A DNA stretch of 64,000 bases from Bradyrhizobium sp. RP6. Lineage in GTDB: Bacteria > Pseudomonadota > Alphaproteobacteria > Rhizobiales > Xanthobacteraceae. The notes below the pieces were generated by a model, which was not told the origin of the DNA, did not search any database, and saw only the letters and a list, made by a program, of their open reading frames with translations. Positions within the stretch are counted from its first letter, which is position 1. Each line of letters opens with the position of its first letter. The DNA lies in contig NZ_RQIT01000001.1 of NCBI RefSeq assembly GCF_003837805.1, positions 372,001 to 436,000 of the forward strand, read 5' to 3'. The position numbers and the translations under genes were made by a program. Shown one piece after another: positions 14,436 through 23,538 of the stretch.

Positions 14436-16757
14436 ATGCGGCAGAAGGCGAAGGTCGAGAACTATGATGCTCCGGCCGGCGGATGGGGCTCGCTCAACGC
14501 CGTCGCTCATATTCTCACGCAGGAGGAGATTGCGATCCTCGGCAGCGAAATCCTGCTCAAGCAGAACAAGCCCGACGGATTCATGTGCGTGAGCTGCTCC
14601 TGGGCCAAGCCGGCGAAGCCGCGCCCGTTCGAGTTCTGCGAGAACGGCGCCAAGGCGACCGCCTGGGAGGTGACACGCAAGACCGTGACGCCTGAGTTCT
14701 TTGCGCAACATACGCTCGCCGAGCTGCGAACCTGGTCCGATCATCAGCTGGAGGAGCAGGGGCGCCTGACGACGCCGATGCGTTACGACAGGGCCAGCGA
14801 CAAATACCTGCCGGTCGACTGGGACGAAGCCTTCCGGCACATCGGCACAGAGCTGAACCGGCTCGATCCGCGCTCCGTCGTCATGTACACGTCAGGCCGC
14901 GCCTCGCTCGAAGCGAGCTACATGTATCAATTGTTCGGCCGCATGTACGGCACCAACAATTTCCCCGACAGCTCGAACATGTGCCACGAGAGCACGTCGG
15001 TGGCGCTGCCGGAGGTGATCGGAGTTCCTGTCGGCACGGTGCTGCTGCAGGATTTCGAGACCACCGATTGCATCTTCTTCTTCGGACACAACACCACCAC
15101 GAACGCGCCGCGCATGCTGCATCCGCTTCAGGAGGCGGCGCAACGCGGTGTCCCGATCGTGACCTTCAATCCGCTCCGAGAGCGCGGCCTCGAGCGCTTC
15201 GTCAATCCGCAAAATCCCGTTCAGATGATCGCGGGCGGCACGCGCATCAGCTCGCAATATTATCAGGTGCGGGTCGGCGGTGACGCCGCCGCCATCACGG
15301 GAATCTGCAAATGGGTAATCGAGACGGACGACCTCGCTCGCGCCGATGGGAGTTCGCGCGTCGTCGATGTCGCGTTCATCGATCAGCACACGTCCGGCTT
15401 CGAGGAGTTCGCCGCGTTTTGCCGCGCGCAGGACTGGGACGAGATCGAGCGGGCCTCGGGGCTCTCGCGCATGGCATTGCGCCAGGCCGCGAACACCTAC
15501 ATGACCGCCAACGCCGTGATCGCCAATTACGGCATGGGCATCACCCAGCACAAGCACGGGGTCGAGACGACCAAGATGATCGTCAACCTGCTGCTGCTGC
15601 GCGGCAATATCGGCAAGCCTGGCGCGGGGATCTCGCCGATCCGCGGCCACTCCAATGTCCAGGGCCAGCGCACGGTCGGTATTTCCGAGAAGACCAAGCT
15701 CGTGCCGCTCGACAAGCTTGCCGAGCTCTACGGTTTCGAGCCGCCGCGGTGGGAGGGGCTGTCCACCGTCGACTCCTGCGAGGGCATCCTGAAAGGCGAG
15801 GTACGCGGCTTCGTCAGCCTCGGCGGAAACTTCCTGCGCGCCGTTCCCGAGCGCTCGTTGATGGAGCCCGCATGGTCGGATCTGCGGCTGTCCGTGCAGG
15901 TCGCGACCAAGCTCAACCGGACTCACCTTGTGCCGGGGGAAGTCACCTATCTGCTGCCGTGTCTCGGCCGGATCGAGATCGACCGGCAGGCAAGCGGTCC
16001 GCAGGCGGTGTCGATGGAGGATTCCACCGCCTGCATTCACGGCTCGCAGGGCCAGCGCAATCCGGTGGCCGAACATCTCCTGTCCGAACCGGCGATCGTT
16101 GCCGCGCTCGCAAAGGCGACATTGAAGCCCAATCCCAAGGTCGATTGGGACGCCTGGACCGCCGATTATTCACGGATTCGCGATGCTATCGAGCGTACCT
16201 ATCCCGACCAGTTCGAGGATTTTAACGCGCGCATGTTCGAGCCGGGCGGCTTTCCGCGGCCACTCGCGGCCCGCGAGCGGAAGTGGAAGACCCCGAGCGG
16301 GAAGGCGAACTTCACCGTTCCAAGGTCGGCCTTCGCGCCGCCGCGCGAGAGCGACGGCGTCTACGAGCTGATGACGATGCGCGCCGACGGACAGTTCAAC
16401 ACCACGATCTACACGGAAGACGATCGTTTTCGCGGTATCAAGGGCAGCCGCTATGTCGTGTTCATGAATCCCGCCGACATGGAAGACGACGGGCTGAAAT
16501 CGGGAGATACCGTTACGCTGGTGACGGAGGCGGGCGACGGCGTCGCGCGCAGCTTGAGCGAGCTCCAGGTCGTTCCCTACGGCATTCCGCGCAGGAGCAT
16601 TGCGGCCTACTACCCGGAGTGCAACGTGCTCATTCCGCTCTGGCACTACGCGGAAGGCAGCAAGGTCCCCGCCGCCAAATCCGTCCCGGTACGCCTATTC
16701 AAGGACGTCCCTCCCGAGATCGCCGACGGCGGAGAGGCTCCGATTTCGGCCTCGTGA
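14436..16757 (+). CDS. FdhF/YdeP-type molybdopterin oxidoreductase (formate-dehydrogenase-like)
   Basis: A protein of 773 residues of the FdhF/YdeP (CbbBc) family. The N-terminus has the metal-cluster segment GFMCVSCSWAKPAKP-x-PFEFCENGAKA (Cys51, Cys54, Cys68), the YdeP-style variant of the 4Fe-4S motif. The molybdopterin domains carry VVMYTSGRASLEASY, NNFPDSSNMCHESTS, FFFGHNTTTNAPR and GISPIRGHSNVQGQRTVGI; a C-terminal MGD-binding domain begins near YELMTMRADGQFNTTIY. ATG 14436 follows AAGGA by six bases. In E. coli YdeP is linked to acid resistance, but the substrate is unknown. Adjacent fdhD supports cofactor sulfuration. Confidence 0.88.
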   Translation: MRQKAKVENYDAPAGGWGSLNAVAHILTQEEIAILGSEILLKQNKPDGFMCVSCSWAKPAKPRPFEFCENGAKATAWEVTRKTVTPEFFAQHTLAELRTWSDHQLEEQGRLTTPMRYDRASDKYLPVDWDEAFRHIGTELNRLDPRSVVMYTSGRASLEASYMYQLFGRMYGTNNFPDSSNMCHESTSVALPEVIGVPVGTVLLQDFETTDCIFFFGHNTTTNAPRMLHPLQEAAQRGVPIVTFNPLRERGLERFVNPQNPVQMIAGGTRISSQYYQVRVGGDAAAITGICKWVIETDDLARADGSSRVVDVAFIDQHTSGFEEFAAFCRAQDWDEIERASGLSRMALRQAANTYMTANAVIANYGMGITQHKHGVETTKMIVNLLLLRGNIGKPGAGISPIRGHSNVQGQRTVGISEKTKLVPLDKLAELYGFEPPRWEGLSTVDSCEGILKGEVRGFVSLGGNFLRAVPERSLMEPAWSDLRLSVQVATKLNRTHLVPGEVTYLLPCLGRIEIDRQASGPQAVSMEDSTACIHGSQGQRNPVAEHLLSEPAIVAALAKATLKPNPKVDWDAWTADYSRIRDAIERTYPDQFEDFNARMFEPGGFPRPLAARERKWKTPSGKANFTVPRSAFAPPRESDGVYELMTMRADGQFNTTIYTEDDRFRGIKGSRYVVFMNPADMEDDGLKSGDTVTLVTEAGDGVARSLSELQVVPYGIPRRSIAAYYPECNVLIPLWHYAEGSKVPAAKSVPVRLFKDVPPEIADGGEAPISAS

Positions 16758-16795
16758 ATGCTGGATGAGGACGACATGACCAGGGGTGAACGACG

Positions 16796-17404
16796 ATGAG
16801 GGACAGCTCGTCGGATGTTGCCGACATCAGGGACGCCGTTCACCTGTGCATCGACATGCAGAACATTTTCGCGCCGGGCGGCCTCTGGGCGACGCCCTGG
16901 ATGGAGCGTGTCCTGCCGACGATCGTTTCAGTGGTCTCGCGCCATCCGGAGAGAACGATCTTCACGCGCTTCATCGCCCCGCGGGATCCAGAGGATCGTC
17001 CCGGACAGTGGCAGAGCTATTTTCGCCGCTGGCACCAGGCGACCCGCAGGCATCTGCCGCCATCTGCCCTCGAGCTCGTGCCGGCCTTGAACCGCTTCGT
17101 TCCGCCTGCTGCCGTCATCGACAAGCCGGCCTATTCCGCGTTCAGCAATCCCGGTCTTGCGAGCCTGCTGGTCGAAAAGAAGGTCGCCACCGTCGTGATA
17201 TCGGGCGCAGAGACGGACGTCTGCGTGCTCTCGACCGTCCTGAGCGCCGTCGATCTCGGCTTCAGAGTCGTCATCGTCGAAGACGGGCTGTGCAGCTCGT
17301 CCGACGTCGGGCACGATGCACTCATGACGATGTACCGCACCCGGTTTCACGGTCAGGTCGACCTGGTGACAGCGGAAGAGCTGGCCGAGTTCTGGCGGGA
17401 GTAG
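16796..17404 (+). CDS. Cysteine hydrolase of the isochorismatase-like superfamily
   Basis: A 202-residue alpha/beta hydrolase with the full catalytic triad: Asp20 (HLCIDMQNIFAPGG), Lys110 (IDKPAYSAF) and Cys143 (SGAETDVCVLSTVL). Relatives hydrolyse isochorismate, nicotinamide, N-carbamoyl amino acids or biuret, so the substrate cannot be fixed. It begins 38 bases after the molybdoenzyme stop, with AGGGG upstream, and probably shares its transcript. A redox enzyme followed by an amidohydrolase suggests a small catabolic or detoxifying unit. Confidence 0.85.
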   Translation: MRDSSSDVADIRDAVHLCIDMQNIFAPGGLWATPWMERVLPTIVSVVSRHPERTIFTRFIAPRDPEDRPGQWQSYFRRWHQATRRHLPPSALELVPALNRFVPPAAVIDKPAYSAFSNPGLASLLVEKKVATVVISGAETDVCVLSTVLSAVDLGFRVVIVEDGLCSSSDVGHDALMTMYRTRFHGQVDLVTAEELAEFWRE

Positions 17405-17465
17405 GAAGCGGAATTTGATCCGCAATCGCAGAGGCGCGTAACGCGCTGGCGCCCCTCGAAGCGAT

Positions 17466-18248
17466 TCAGGCGAGGGCGACGTCCGCCGTGACCGATCTCG
17501 CGTATGGCGGCCGCACATCGTCCGCACCGGATCGAACGCTCAGATAGGCTGGGTCGAAGCCAGCGAGCCGGACCAGGCCCGGCCAGTCCGTGATCGTCAA
17601 GGTCTTGCCTTGCCATTGCAACAGATTGCAGCGGCGCAGCTCCTGGATGGTGCGGTTGGCATGGACCGGGGAGATGCTACAGGCCGCGGCAAGGTCGGAC
17701 TGGGTGAAGGGCGAGGACAATCTGAAATCCCTGGCGAGCCCCACGATCTGCAGCCGCGCGGTAATCTCGCAGAGCAGATGGGCCACGCGGGTCAATGCAT
17801 CCCGGCTGCCGAGGTTCACCGTCCAGTTGCGCTGGATCGCGTGATCGGCAAGCAGCATCAACAGCATGGCATGCGACATCGCCGGCGAACGCTCCGCGAC
17901 TTCGCTAAAGAAGCGGTGCGGCACGAGGGCGACGATGGCGGGGCCGAGCGCGATCAGATTGCCGTCGATGCGCGGGCGATAGAGGGTGTGCAGGTTCGCG
18001 ATGTCGCCCGGGACGCAGATCGCGGTGATCTGGCCATCTGCGCTTTCGTGATTCTGCCAGGACAGATATCCATGGAGCAGCAGGCAGCATTGCGTTGCCT
18101 CGTCACCGTGCCGCAAGATCGTCTGATGCGCGCCGAAATGCGCAATGCTGCTCGGCATGTCGGCAAGCAGGTCGAGATCGTCGGTGCTCAGTTCGACGAG
18201 GCTCGTCAGGCGATCGGCGAGTTTCGAGAAAGCGAATCCTGCCTGCAT
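17466..18248 (-). CDS. Crp/Fnr-family transcriptional regulator
   Basis: A 260-residue regulator. The N-terminal cyclic-nucleotide-binding-like barrel runs over HFGAHQTILRHGDEATQCCL through ICVPGDIANLHTLYRPRI. A long dimer helix leads to a helix-turn-helix with SPFTQSDLAAACSISPVHAN and RTIQELRRCNLL. It lacks the N-terminal cysteine cluster of FNR, so it is not an oxygen-sensing Fe-S protein of that type. The gene is divergent from the diheme cytochrome and adjacent to the caa3 oxidase operon. A paralogue of similar architecture lies at 36878-37567. Confidence 0.85.
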   Translation of the reverse strand: MQAGFAFSKLADRLTSLVELSTDDLDLLADMPSSIAHFGAHQTILRHGDEATQCCLLLHGYLSWQNHESADGQITAICVPGDIANLHTLYRPRIDGNLIALGPAIVALVPHRFFSEVAERSPAMSHAMLLMLLADHAIQRNWTVNLGSRDALTRVAHLLCEITARLQIVGLARDFRLSSPFTQSDLAAACSISPVHANRTIQELRRCNLLQWQGKTLTITDWPGLVRLAGFDPAYLSVRSGADDVRPPYARSVTADVALA

Positions 18249-18430
18249 GTGATCTCCGATAGCCGCCGCCCGCGTCCAGTTTGAGCGAGAATGACGGCAG
18301 AAAGCATTAACGTTTGATAGGTTCGCTCCGGTGCGTCGGCCGATCCGGCGAGCCGAGTGGCTCGACGAGCCGCCTTGCTCGATGTTCCTTTCGGTTGGGC
18401 TGATCCGAGCGCAGTGGCGTCTGTCGGGCA

Positions 18431-18455
18431 GGAACAGCCGCGGTTTGCGTCCGTT
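18431..18455 (+). promoter_or_regulatory. EcfG-type promoter before the diheme cytochrome c
   Basis: GGAAC at 18431-18435, 16 bases, CGTT at 18452-18455: an exact EcfG consensus. The transcript should begin near 18462, which makes an ATG at 18461 impossible as a start and moves the likely start into 18473-18494. The position decides the start of the next gene and suggests stress control of a respiratory cytochrome. Confidence 0.68.
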
Positions 18456-18493
18456 ACCGGATGGACAGTCCCATGGAGGAAATGGATAAGCGG

Positions 18494-19414
18494 ATGCGCA
18501 GGCGCTTCTGGCTGGTGTCGGCAGTCCTCGTCGCGAGCGCAGCCGCTGCGGCGGGGGTATGGTTCATCACCGCGCCGGAGCGCTTCGGCTCGGCCGCAGC
18601 GGATGCCGTGTCCGATACGGGCGGCGACGTCGAGCATGGCAAGCTCGTGTTCGCGGCTGGCGATTGCGCCTCCTGCCATGCCTCGCCGGGCCAGTCCGAC
18701 CGTTTGCGTCTTGGTGGCGGACTCGCTCTTGCGTCCCCCTACGGGAGCTTTCGTGCGCCCAACATTTCGACGGACCGGATCGACGGCATCGGGAACTGGA
18801 CCGCCAAGGACCTCGCCAATGCACTGCTGCGCGGCGTGTCTCCGGATGGAAGCCATTATTATCCGGTCTTTCCCTATGCGAGCTTCACGCATATGCGTCC
18901 TGAGGACGTGCGGGATTTGATGGCCTATCTGCGTACGCTGCCCGCGGTGAAGGGGCGTCCGCCGGACCATCAGCTCAATCCGCTATTCGGCATTCGCCGC
19001 TTCGTCGGGTTCTGGAAAGCGTTGTATTTCGAGCCGGGCCCGATCGCGCCGGATCCGGCTCACGACGAAAAATGGAATCGCGGCCGCTATCTGAGCGAGG
19101 CGCTGGCGCATTGCGCCGAGTGCCATTCCTCCCGCAACATGTTTGGTGGCATCAAATCGAGCACGCGCTATGCCGGCGGGCAGGACCCCGTGGGCACCGG
19201 CTTCTATCCCAACATCACGGCCGCGCGCCTCGGCGATTGGTCGGAGGCGCAACTGGCGGACATGCTGAGGACCGGGATCACGCCGAACCATGGCCGGGTC
19301 GGCTCGTCGATGGCCGATGTGGTCACCAATCTTGCAATGCTGCCTGAGAGCGATCGCCTAGCGATCGCCGCCTTCGTGAAATCATTGCCGTCGCGGCCGA
19401 CCCCCAATCCATGA
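18494..19414 (+). CDS. Diheme cytochrome c, membrane-anchored
   Basis: A 306-residue protein with an N-terminal anchor (MRRRFWLVSAVLVASAAAAA) and two haem c sites, DCASCHASPG and HCAECHSSRN. Around them are typical features of the alcohol-dehydrogenase-type diheme subunit: LRLGGGLALASPYGSFRAPN, FPYASFTHMRPEDV and a repeat SVADVVTNL-like segment near the C-terminus. It should carry electrons in the periplasm, perhaps from a dehydrogenase to the neighbouring caa3 oxidase. Start choice: ATGs at 18461, 18473, 18482 and 18494 are in frame. GGAGGA (18475-18480) and the EcfG promoter favour 18494, but spacing is a little long. Confidence 0.82.
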   Translation: MRRRFWLVSAVLVASAAAAAGVWFITAPERFGSAAADAVSDTGGDVEHGKLVFAAGDCASCHASPGQSDRLRLGGGLALASPYGSFRAPNISTDRIDGIGNWTAKDLANALLRGVSPDGSHYYPVFPYASFTHMRPEDVRDLMAYLRTLPAVKGRPPDHQLNPLFGIRRFVGFWKALYFEPGPIAPDPAHDEKWNRGRYLSEALAHCAECHSSRNMFGGIKSSTRYAGGQDPVGTGFYPNITAARLGDWSEAQLADMLRTGITPNHGRVGSSMADVVTNLAMLPESDRLAIAAFVKSLPSRPTPNP

Positions 19415-19421
19415 GAACGTC

Positions 19422-19838
19422 TCATTGCGCGTAAAGGTAGGCAGCGACATCGCGCGCCTCGGCTTCGGTGATGCCGGTGGCGGGCATTGCGGTGCGGGGC
19501 GAGAAGGCCTGTGGCGTCACGATCCATTGGACCAGATTGTCCGGCGCGTTGGTCGCAACGCCGGCGATGTAGACGCGCGTCCTGAGATCGGACAGCGAAG
19601 CACCGACCTGGCCGTCGCTGCCGGGAATGCCTGGGATGGTGTGGCATCCCGCGCAACCATAGCGGCGGATCAGCGCCGGCGCGCGGCTCGGATCACCCCC
19701 CGTCATGGTGCGGGCGATGCTTTCATTCTGCCGGCGCTCATTGCGCGCGAAGCCCGTCGCGACCGCCGCAGCGATGAGGAGGCTTGCTGTCCCCAATGCG
19801 ATGGCTGACCAGCTAGAGCGCGTGAAGCGCATCGGCAC
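19422..19838 (-). CDS. Monohaem cytochrome c, membrane-anchored
   Basis: A 138-residue protein with an N-terminal hydrophobic anchor (WSAIALGTASLLIAAAVATG) and one haem c motif, RRYGCAGCHTIPG. The sixth ligand Met is probably in FSPRTAMPATG. It is the last gene of the oxidase operon, overlapping the ctaG stop region by 26 bases. It converges with the diheme cytochrome gene only seven bases away. As a small periplasmic cytochrome it likely feeds electrons to CoxB. Confidence 0.82.
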   Translation of the reverse strand: MPMRFTRSSWSAIALGTASLLIAAAVATGFARNERRQNESIARTMTGGDPSRAPALIRRYGCAGCHTIPGIPGSDGQVGASLSDLRTRVYIAGVATNAPDNLVQWIVTPQAFSPRTAMPATGITEAEARDVAAYLYAQ

Positions 19839-20697
19839 GCTCCCTGTCTTGCCCGGCGCCTCGGATCCAGAGCGCGATCAGCGCGAGCGCAGCGCCGGCA
19901 TAAATCGTCCCCGCGGGGACCCACATGATGATGCCAGCCAGTTGCTGGTCCTCGAGCGGCGTCAGGCCCCAGGCCGCCGCGGCGTCGGCTTGCTGCCGGT
20001 AGAGGAGATGCGGCGCCAGCGCCATCAGCGCGCCGAGGATGCTCGTGTGCAGCATGGTGACGAAGACATGCCAGGCAGCACTGCCGGTTTGGCTGCGCCG
20101 GAACACCGACCACCAGAACAGGATCGCGGTCAGGAAGAAACTCAGATGCTGCACCCGGTGCAGGACGATATTCTCCAGCGCGGCATCGAACAGCGCCGGC
20201 GCGTGCCAGGCCCAGATCGCGATCCCATGCAGCAGTGTAGCGTTGCGGCCGGCGCTCAGCAGGGTCCAGAGCCGCGTGGTGAGCGGATGTCGCATCGCCC
20301 AGCCGATCGCGAGCCGTGCGTGTCGCGGCAACGACCATAGCAACGGTCCGACCGGCCTTGCGATCACGAGCAGCGGTGCCGCTATGGCCATCAGAATCTC
20401 ATGCTCGATCATGTGGAACGAGAGGAGGCGCTCCCCGAGCCAATGCAGCGGGGACACCAGCGCGCCTGCCAGCGTCAGCCAGCCCGCGCCGCAGACGATA
20501 TCCTGCGCGATGCGTTTGCGGCCTTTGCGCGCCAGCAACAGCCTGCCGATGCCGTACATGAGGCCGAAAAGCATCAGCGGCGCGACAATCCACGGATCGG
20601 TCGTCCAGCTCGGAGCCGCAGCCCCGGGCGGCGAACCATGGGCATAGACCGAGTGCGGCATCGACCAGGCTATCGCGGCGAAGGCTATTTTTCGCAT
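19813..20697 (-). CDS. ctaG: Cytochrome c oxidase assembly protein CtaG (caa3 type)
   Basis: A 294-residue polytopic protein of the CtaG_caa3 (DUF1404-like) family, not the periplasmic Cox11-type CtaG. It has a signal-like N-terminus and about seven helices. The family signature is SPLHWLGERLLSFHMIEHEI, then AIWAWHAPALFDAAL and HRVQHLSFFLTAILFWW, with several membrane-face His residues suited to copper handling. The ATG at 20697 overlaps the previous gene's stop. It should help build the CuA/CuB centres of the oxidase encoded upstream in the same operon. Confidence 0.85.
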   Translation of the reverse strand: MRKIAFAAIAWSMPHSVYAHGSPPGAAAPSWTTDPWIVAPLMLFGLMYGIGRLLLARKGRKRIAQDIVCGAGWLTLAGALVSPLHWLGERLLSFHMIEHEILMAIAAPLLVIARPVGPLLWSLPRHARLAIGWAMRHPLTTRLWTLLSAGRNATLLHGIAIWAWHAPALFDAALENIVLHRVQHLSFFLTAILFWWSVFRRSQTGSAAWHVFVTMLHTSILGALMALAPHLLYRQQADAAAAWGLTPLEDQQLAGIIMWVPAGTIYAGAALALIALWIRGAGQDRERADALHAL

Positions 20698-21029
20698 CCG
20701 GTCAACACCATTGCAGCGACGCCCTGCATCAGCAGGGCGAAAGTGAAGAGGGTCGCGGAGAGCGCGCTCACGGTGCCGCCGAAATCGGCATTGCTCCGGT
20801 GCTCGCCGCTGCCGCCGATCACCCGGCGCGAAGACAGCCATGATGCGAAGCTCGACGCTATCGTGAACGCCGCACCGATGAACGAGGTGGCGGCGGACAA
20901 ATGGAGCTGCGAGCGGCAATCGGCATACGGCAGGACCTGCCCGAGCTGCATGTTCGCAGCCCAGACCAGCGGCGCGAACCAGAGGCCTACCCAGATCGAG
21001 AGATGGGTGAAGAGCTTCGATGCGCTCAT
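20685..21029 (-). CDS. Small membrane protein of the oxidase operon
   Basis: A 114-residue protein with three or four hydrophobic segments (HLSIWVGLWFAPLVWAANMQ, LSAATSFIGAAFTIASSFAS, LSATLFTFALLMQGVAAMVL). It has no haem or copper motif. ATG 21029 overlaps the coxC stop (ATGA), and its own end overlaps the ctaG start, so it is tightly embedded. Genes of this size and place recur in alphaproteobacterial caa3 clusters and may be accessory subunits. Function not established. Confidence 0.72.
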   Translation of the reverse strand: MSASKLFTHLSIWVGLWFAPLVWAANMQLGQVLPYADCRSQLHLSAATSFIGAAFTIASSFASWLSSRRVIGGSGEHRSNADFGGTVSALSATLFTFALLMQGVAAMVLTGCEK

Positions 21030-21628
21030 AGCCGTGCCAGCCAATAGATGCAGCCATAGATCGGAAGCCAGGTCGCGACGACAAAGTTCCAATACATGGC
21101 GTTGTCCTGGACGTCGCCGAACCTCCTCGGGCTATGGCCGTGGCGCGTGAACATCAGGGCCGCCAGCACCAGTGTATCGACGAGATCGGTGATGATGTGG
21201 ATGGTGTGGAGGCCGAGCAGGGTCCACACCACTGAACCGTAGGCGTTGCTGTCCCAGCTCACCTTGAGGGCGGGGAATTCGAAAATGCGCACGATCAGCG
21301 GGACGGTGCCGAGGAGCGACATGATCACAATCCCGATCCGGACCTTGCCCAGGTCCTGCTGCTCCGCCCAGCGCGAGAGCAGGACGTTGGGGACGAGACT
21401 GGCCAGCAGGATCAACGTCACGAGCGTGCCCGGGAGCAGATCGGGCGCCTGCGTATTGATCGGCCAGGCCGTCGCCATGCTCATCAGGTAGAGATAGACG
21501 GCGATGGCGAGCGCGAAGCCGGTGCCTTCGATGAGCATGAAGGCGAGTGTGCCCCACCAGGTGACGCTCGCGGTCCCCAAACCGTGCAGCGGCAATTTGC
21601 CGAGATCGAGCACGATCCTCTCTCTCAT
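21026..21628 (-). CDS. coxC: Cytochrome c oxidase subunit III
   Basis: A 200-residue subunit III of the short (five-helix) type. It has TWWGTLAFMLIEGTGFALAI with the conserved Glu, an NVLLSRWAEQQD loop, LLGLHTIHIITDLVDTLVLA with the conserved His pair, and a C-terminal NAMYWNFVVATWLPIYG that matches 'YWHFVD'. It overlaps coxA by four bases (ATGA). Subunit III stabilises the oxygen-reducing core and the proton-uptake path. GAGGA before the ATG supports the start. Confidence 0.87.
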   Translation of the reverse strand: MRERIVLDLGKLPLHGLGTASVTWWGTLAFMLIEGTGFALAIAVYLYLMSMATAWPINTQAPDLLPGTLVTLILLASLVPNVLLSRWAEQQDLGKVRIGIVIMSLLGTVPLIVRIFEFPALKVSWDSNAYGSVVWTLLGLHTIHIITDLVDTLVLAALMFTRHGHSPRRFGDVQDNAMYWNFVVATWLPIYGCIYWLARL

Positions 21629-23538
21629 GACTCGTCCTCCGGCGTACCCTTGGGCCAGAACCAGCCGATCAGCGCGACCGCGACCGGGATGGAGCCCCAG
21701 ACCACGGCCCATGGCGAGAAGATCGACCAGATCAGCATGATCGTGGTCGCAATCGCCGCCCACAGCGGCCAGATCGAATTCTGCGGCGAGGCGTCGCGCG
21801 CCTGCGGTTCGGCCGTTGCCAGCGTGGTCACGATCAGCTCGCGGCGATCGGTGCGCAGGCCGTCGGCGACAGGGAGAGTATCACGCTCGCTCCACAACGG
21901 GTGCAGGCTGCCGACGACCGGGATCATCGCGAAATTGTAGCTCGGGGGAGGGGATGTCGTCGCCCATTCCAGGGTCGGCGCATCCCAGGGATTGTCCGGC
22001 GCAACCTCGCCGGAGCGCGCACTCCGGATGACATTGACGAAGAACAGCAGGAAGCCGGCTATGAGGATCACTGCACTGAGGCTGATGAACAGGTTAAGTC
22101 CGTGCCAGGGCAGATCGGGCTGATAGGTGTAGATGCGGCGCGGCATGCCCTCGAGCCCGAGGATGTGCATGGGAAAGAACGTCGCGTTGAAGCCAATGAA
22201 GATCAGCCAGAACGACCACCGTCCGAGCGTTTCGCTCATCATGCGCCCGGTCAGCTTGGGAAACCAGTAGTGGATGGTACCAAGCAACGGAAACACGGCG
22301 CCGCCGATCAGCACGTAGTGAAAATGCGCGACGACGAAATAGGTGTCGTGCACCTGGGTGTCGAACGGTACGGAAGCGACCATCACGCCGGTCAGTCCGC
22401 CGATGACGAAGGTCACGATGAAACCGATGATGAAGAGGAGCGGGGTCTTGAACACCGGCCTGCCGTCCCACAGCGTCGCGATCCAGCAGAAGATCTGGAT
22501 CCCGGCGGGGATCGCGATCGCCATGCTGGAGGCTGTGAAGAAGCTGTCGCCGAGCCGCGGCAGCCCCGCCACGAACATGTGGTGCACCCACAAGCCGAAA
22601 GAGAGGATGCCGGTCGCGATCAGCGCCATCACGAGGCCGAGATAGCCGAAGGCCGGCCGTCTCGCGAACGGCTCGATCATGGTCGAGACCATGCCCGCGG
22701 CGGGCAGAAAGATGATGTAGACTTCGGGGTGGCCGAAGAACCAGAACAGATGCTGCCAGAGCAGCACGTCACCGCCCTCGGCCGGATTGTAGAAATGCGT
22801 GCCAACGAGGCGGTCGAGGATCAGGCTGGTACTCGCGATCATGATCGCCGGCATCGCCATGATCACGAGGAACGACGTCACCAGCATGGCCCAGACGAAT
22901 ACCGGGATGCGGTCGAGCGTCATGCCAGGCGCGCGCTGCTTGAATATGGTGACGACCAGCTCGACCGCGACGGCGAGCGCGGAAAGTTCGGTGAAGGTGA
23001 TCATCTGCGCCCAGATGTCGGCACGCTTGCCGGCGCCGTATTGCGGGCCCGACAGCGGCACATAGGCAAACCAGCCGACGTCGGGCCCCATGTCGAGCGC
23101 GAACGCGGTCCAGAGCAGCATGCCGCCGGCGAGATAGATCCAGTAGGAGAAGGCGTTCAGGCGCGGGAAGGCGATGTTGCGGGTGCCGACCATCAGCGGC
23201 ACGAGATAGACCGCCACCGCTTCCATCACGGGCACGGCGAACAGGAACATCATGTTCGCGCCGTGCATCGTGAAGATCTGGTTGTAGCGATCGGGACCGA
23301 GCAGGCGCGCCTCGGGCTGCGCGAGCTGAATGCGCATCAGGGCGGCCAGCACGCCGCCGAGGGCGAGGAAGACGAAGGCGGTGAAAATGTAACGACGGCC
23401 GATGATCTTGTGGTCCACGGTGGCGAGCGCGCCCCAGAAGCCGGATGGTGTCGTCCACGTCTCCGCCAGCGCGCCGGTCAGTTTCGTGCGCGCGATATCG
23501 ATGTCGCGCATACCGGTCGTTGTAGCAGGACGGTTCAT
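21625..23538 (-). CDS. coxA: Cytochrome c oxidase subunit I (haem-copper oxidase, A1 type)
   Basis: A 637-residue catalytic subunit. The low-spin haem and CuB ligands are visible: TMHGANMMFLF, FGHPEVYIIFLPAAGM (His-Tyr crosslink pair), LWVHHMFVAG (adjacent CuB His) and TYFVVAHFHYVLIGG. GHPEVYI carries the D-channel Glu, which points to an A1-type proton pump. The C-terminus has an extra region (residues about 560-637) with two helices, as in caa3 enzymes. The ATG overlaps the coxB stop by four bases (ATGA). It reduces oxygen to water at the expense of cytochrome c. Confidence 0.93.
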   Translation of the reverse strand: MNRPATTTGMRDIDIARTKLTGALAETWTTPSGFWGALATVDHKIIGRRYIFTAFVFLALGGVLAALMRIQLAQPEARLLGPDRYNQIFTMHGANMMFLFAVPVMEAVAVYLVPLMVGTRNIAFPRLNAFSYWIYLAGGMLLWTAFALDMGPDVGWFAYVPLSGPQYGAGKRADIWAQMITFTELSALAVAVELVVTIFKQRAPGMTLDRIPVFVWAMLVTSFLVIMAMPAIMIASTSLILDRLVGTHFYNPAEGGDVLLWQHLFWFFGHPEVYIIFLPAAGMVSTMIEPFARRPAFGYLGLVMALIATGILSFGLWVHHMFVAGLPRLGDSFFTASSMAIAIPAGIQIFCWIATLWDGRPVFKTPLLFIIGFIVTFVIGGLTGVMVASVPFDTQVHDTYFVVAHFHYVLIGGAVFPLLGTIHYWFPKLTGRMMSETLGRWSFWLIFIGFNATFFPMHILGLEGMPRRIYTYQPDLPWHGLNLFISLSAVILIAGFLLFFVNVIRSARSGEVAPDNPWDAPTLEWATTSPPPSYNFAMIPVVGSLHPLWSERDTLPVADGLRTDRRELIVTTLATAEPQARDASPQNSIWPLWAAIATTIMLIWSIFSPWAVVWGSIPVAVALIGWFWPKGTPEDES

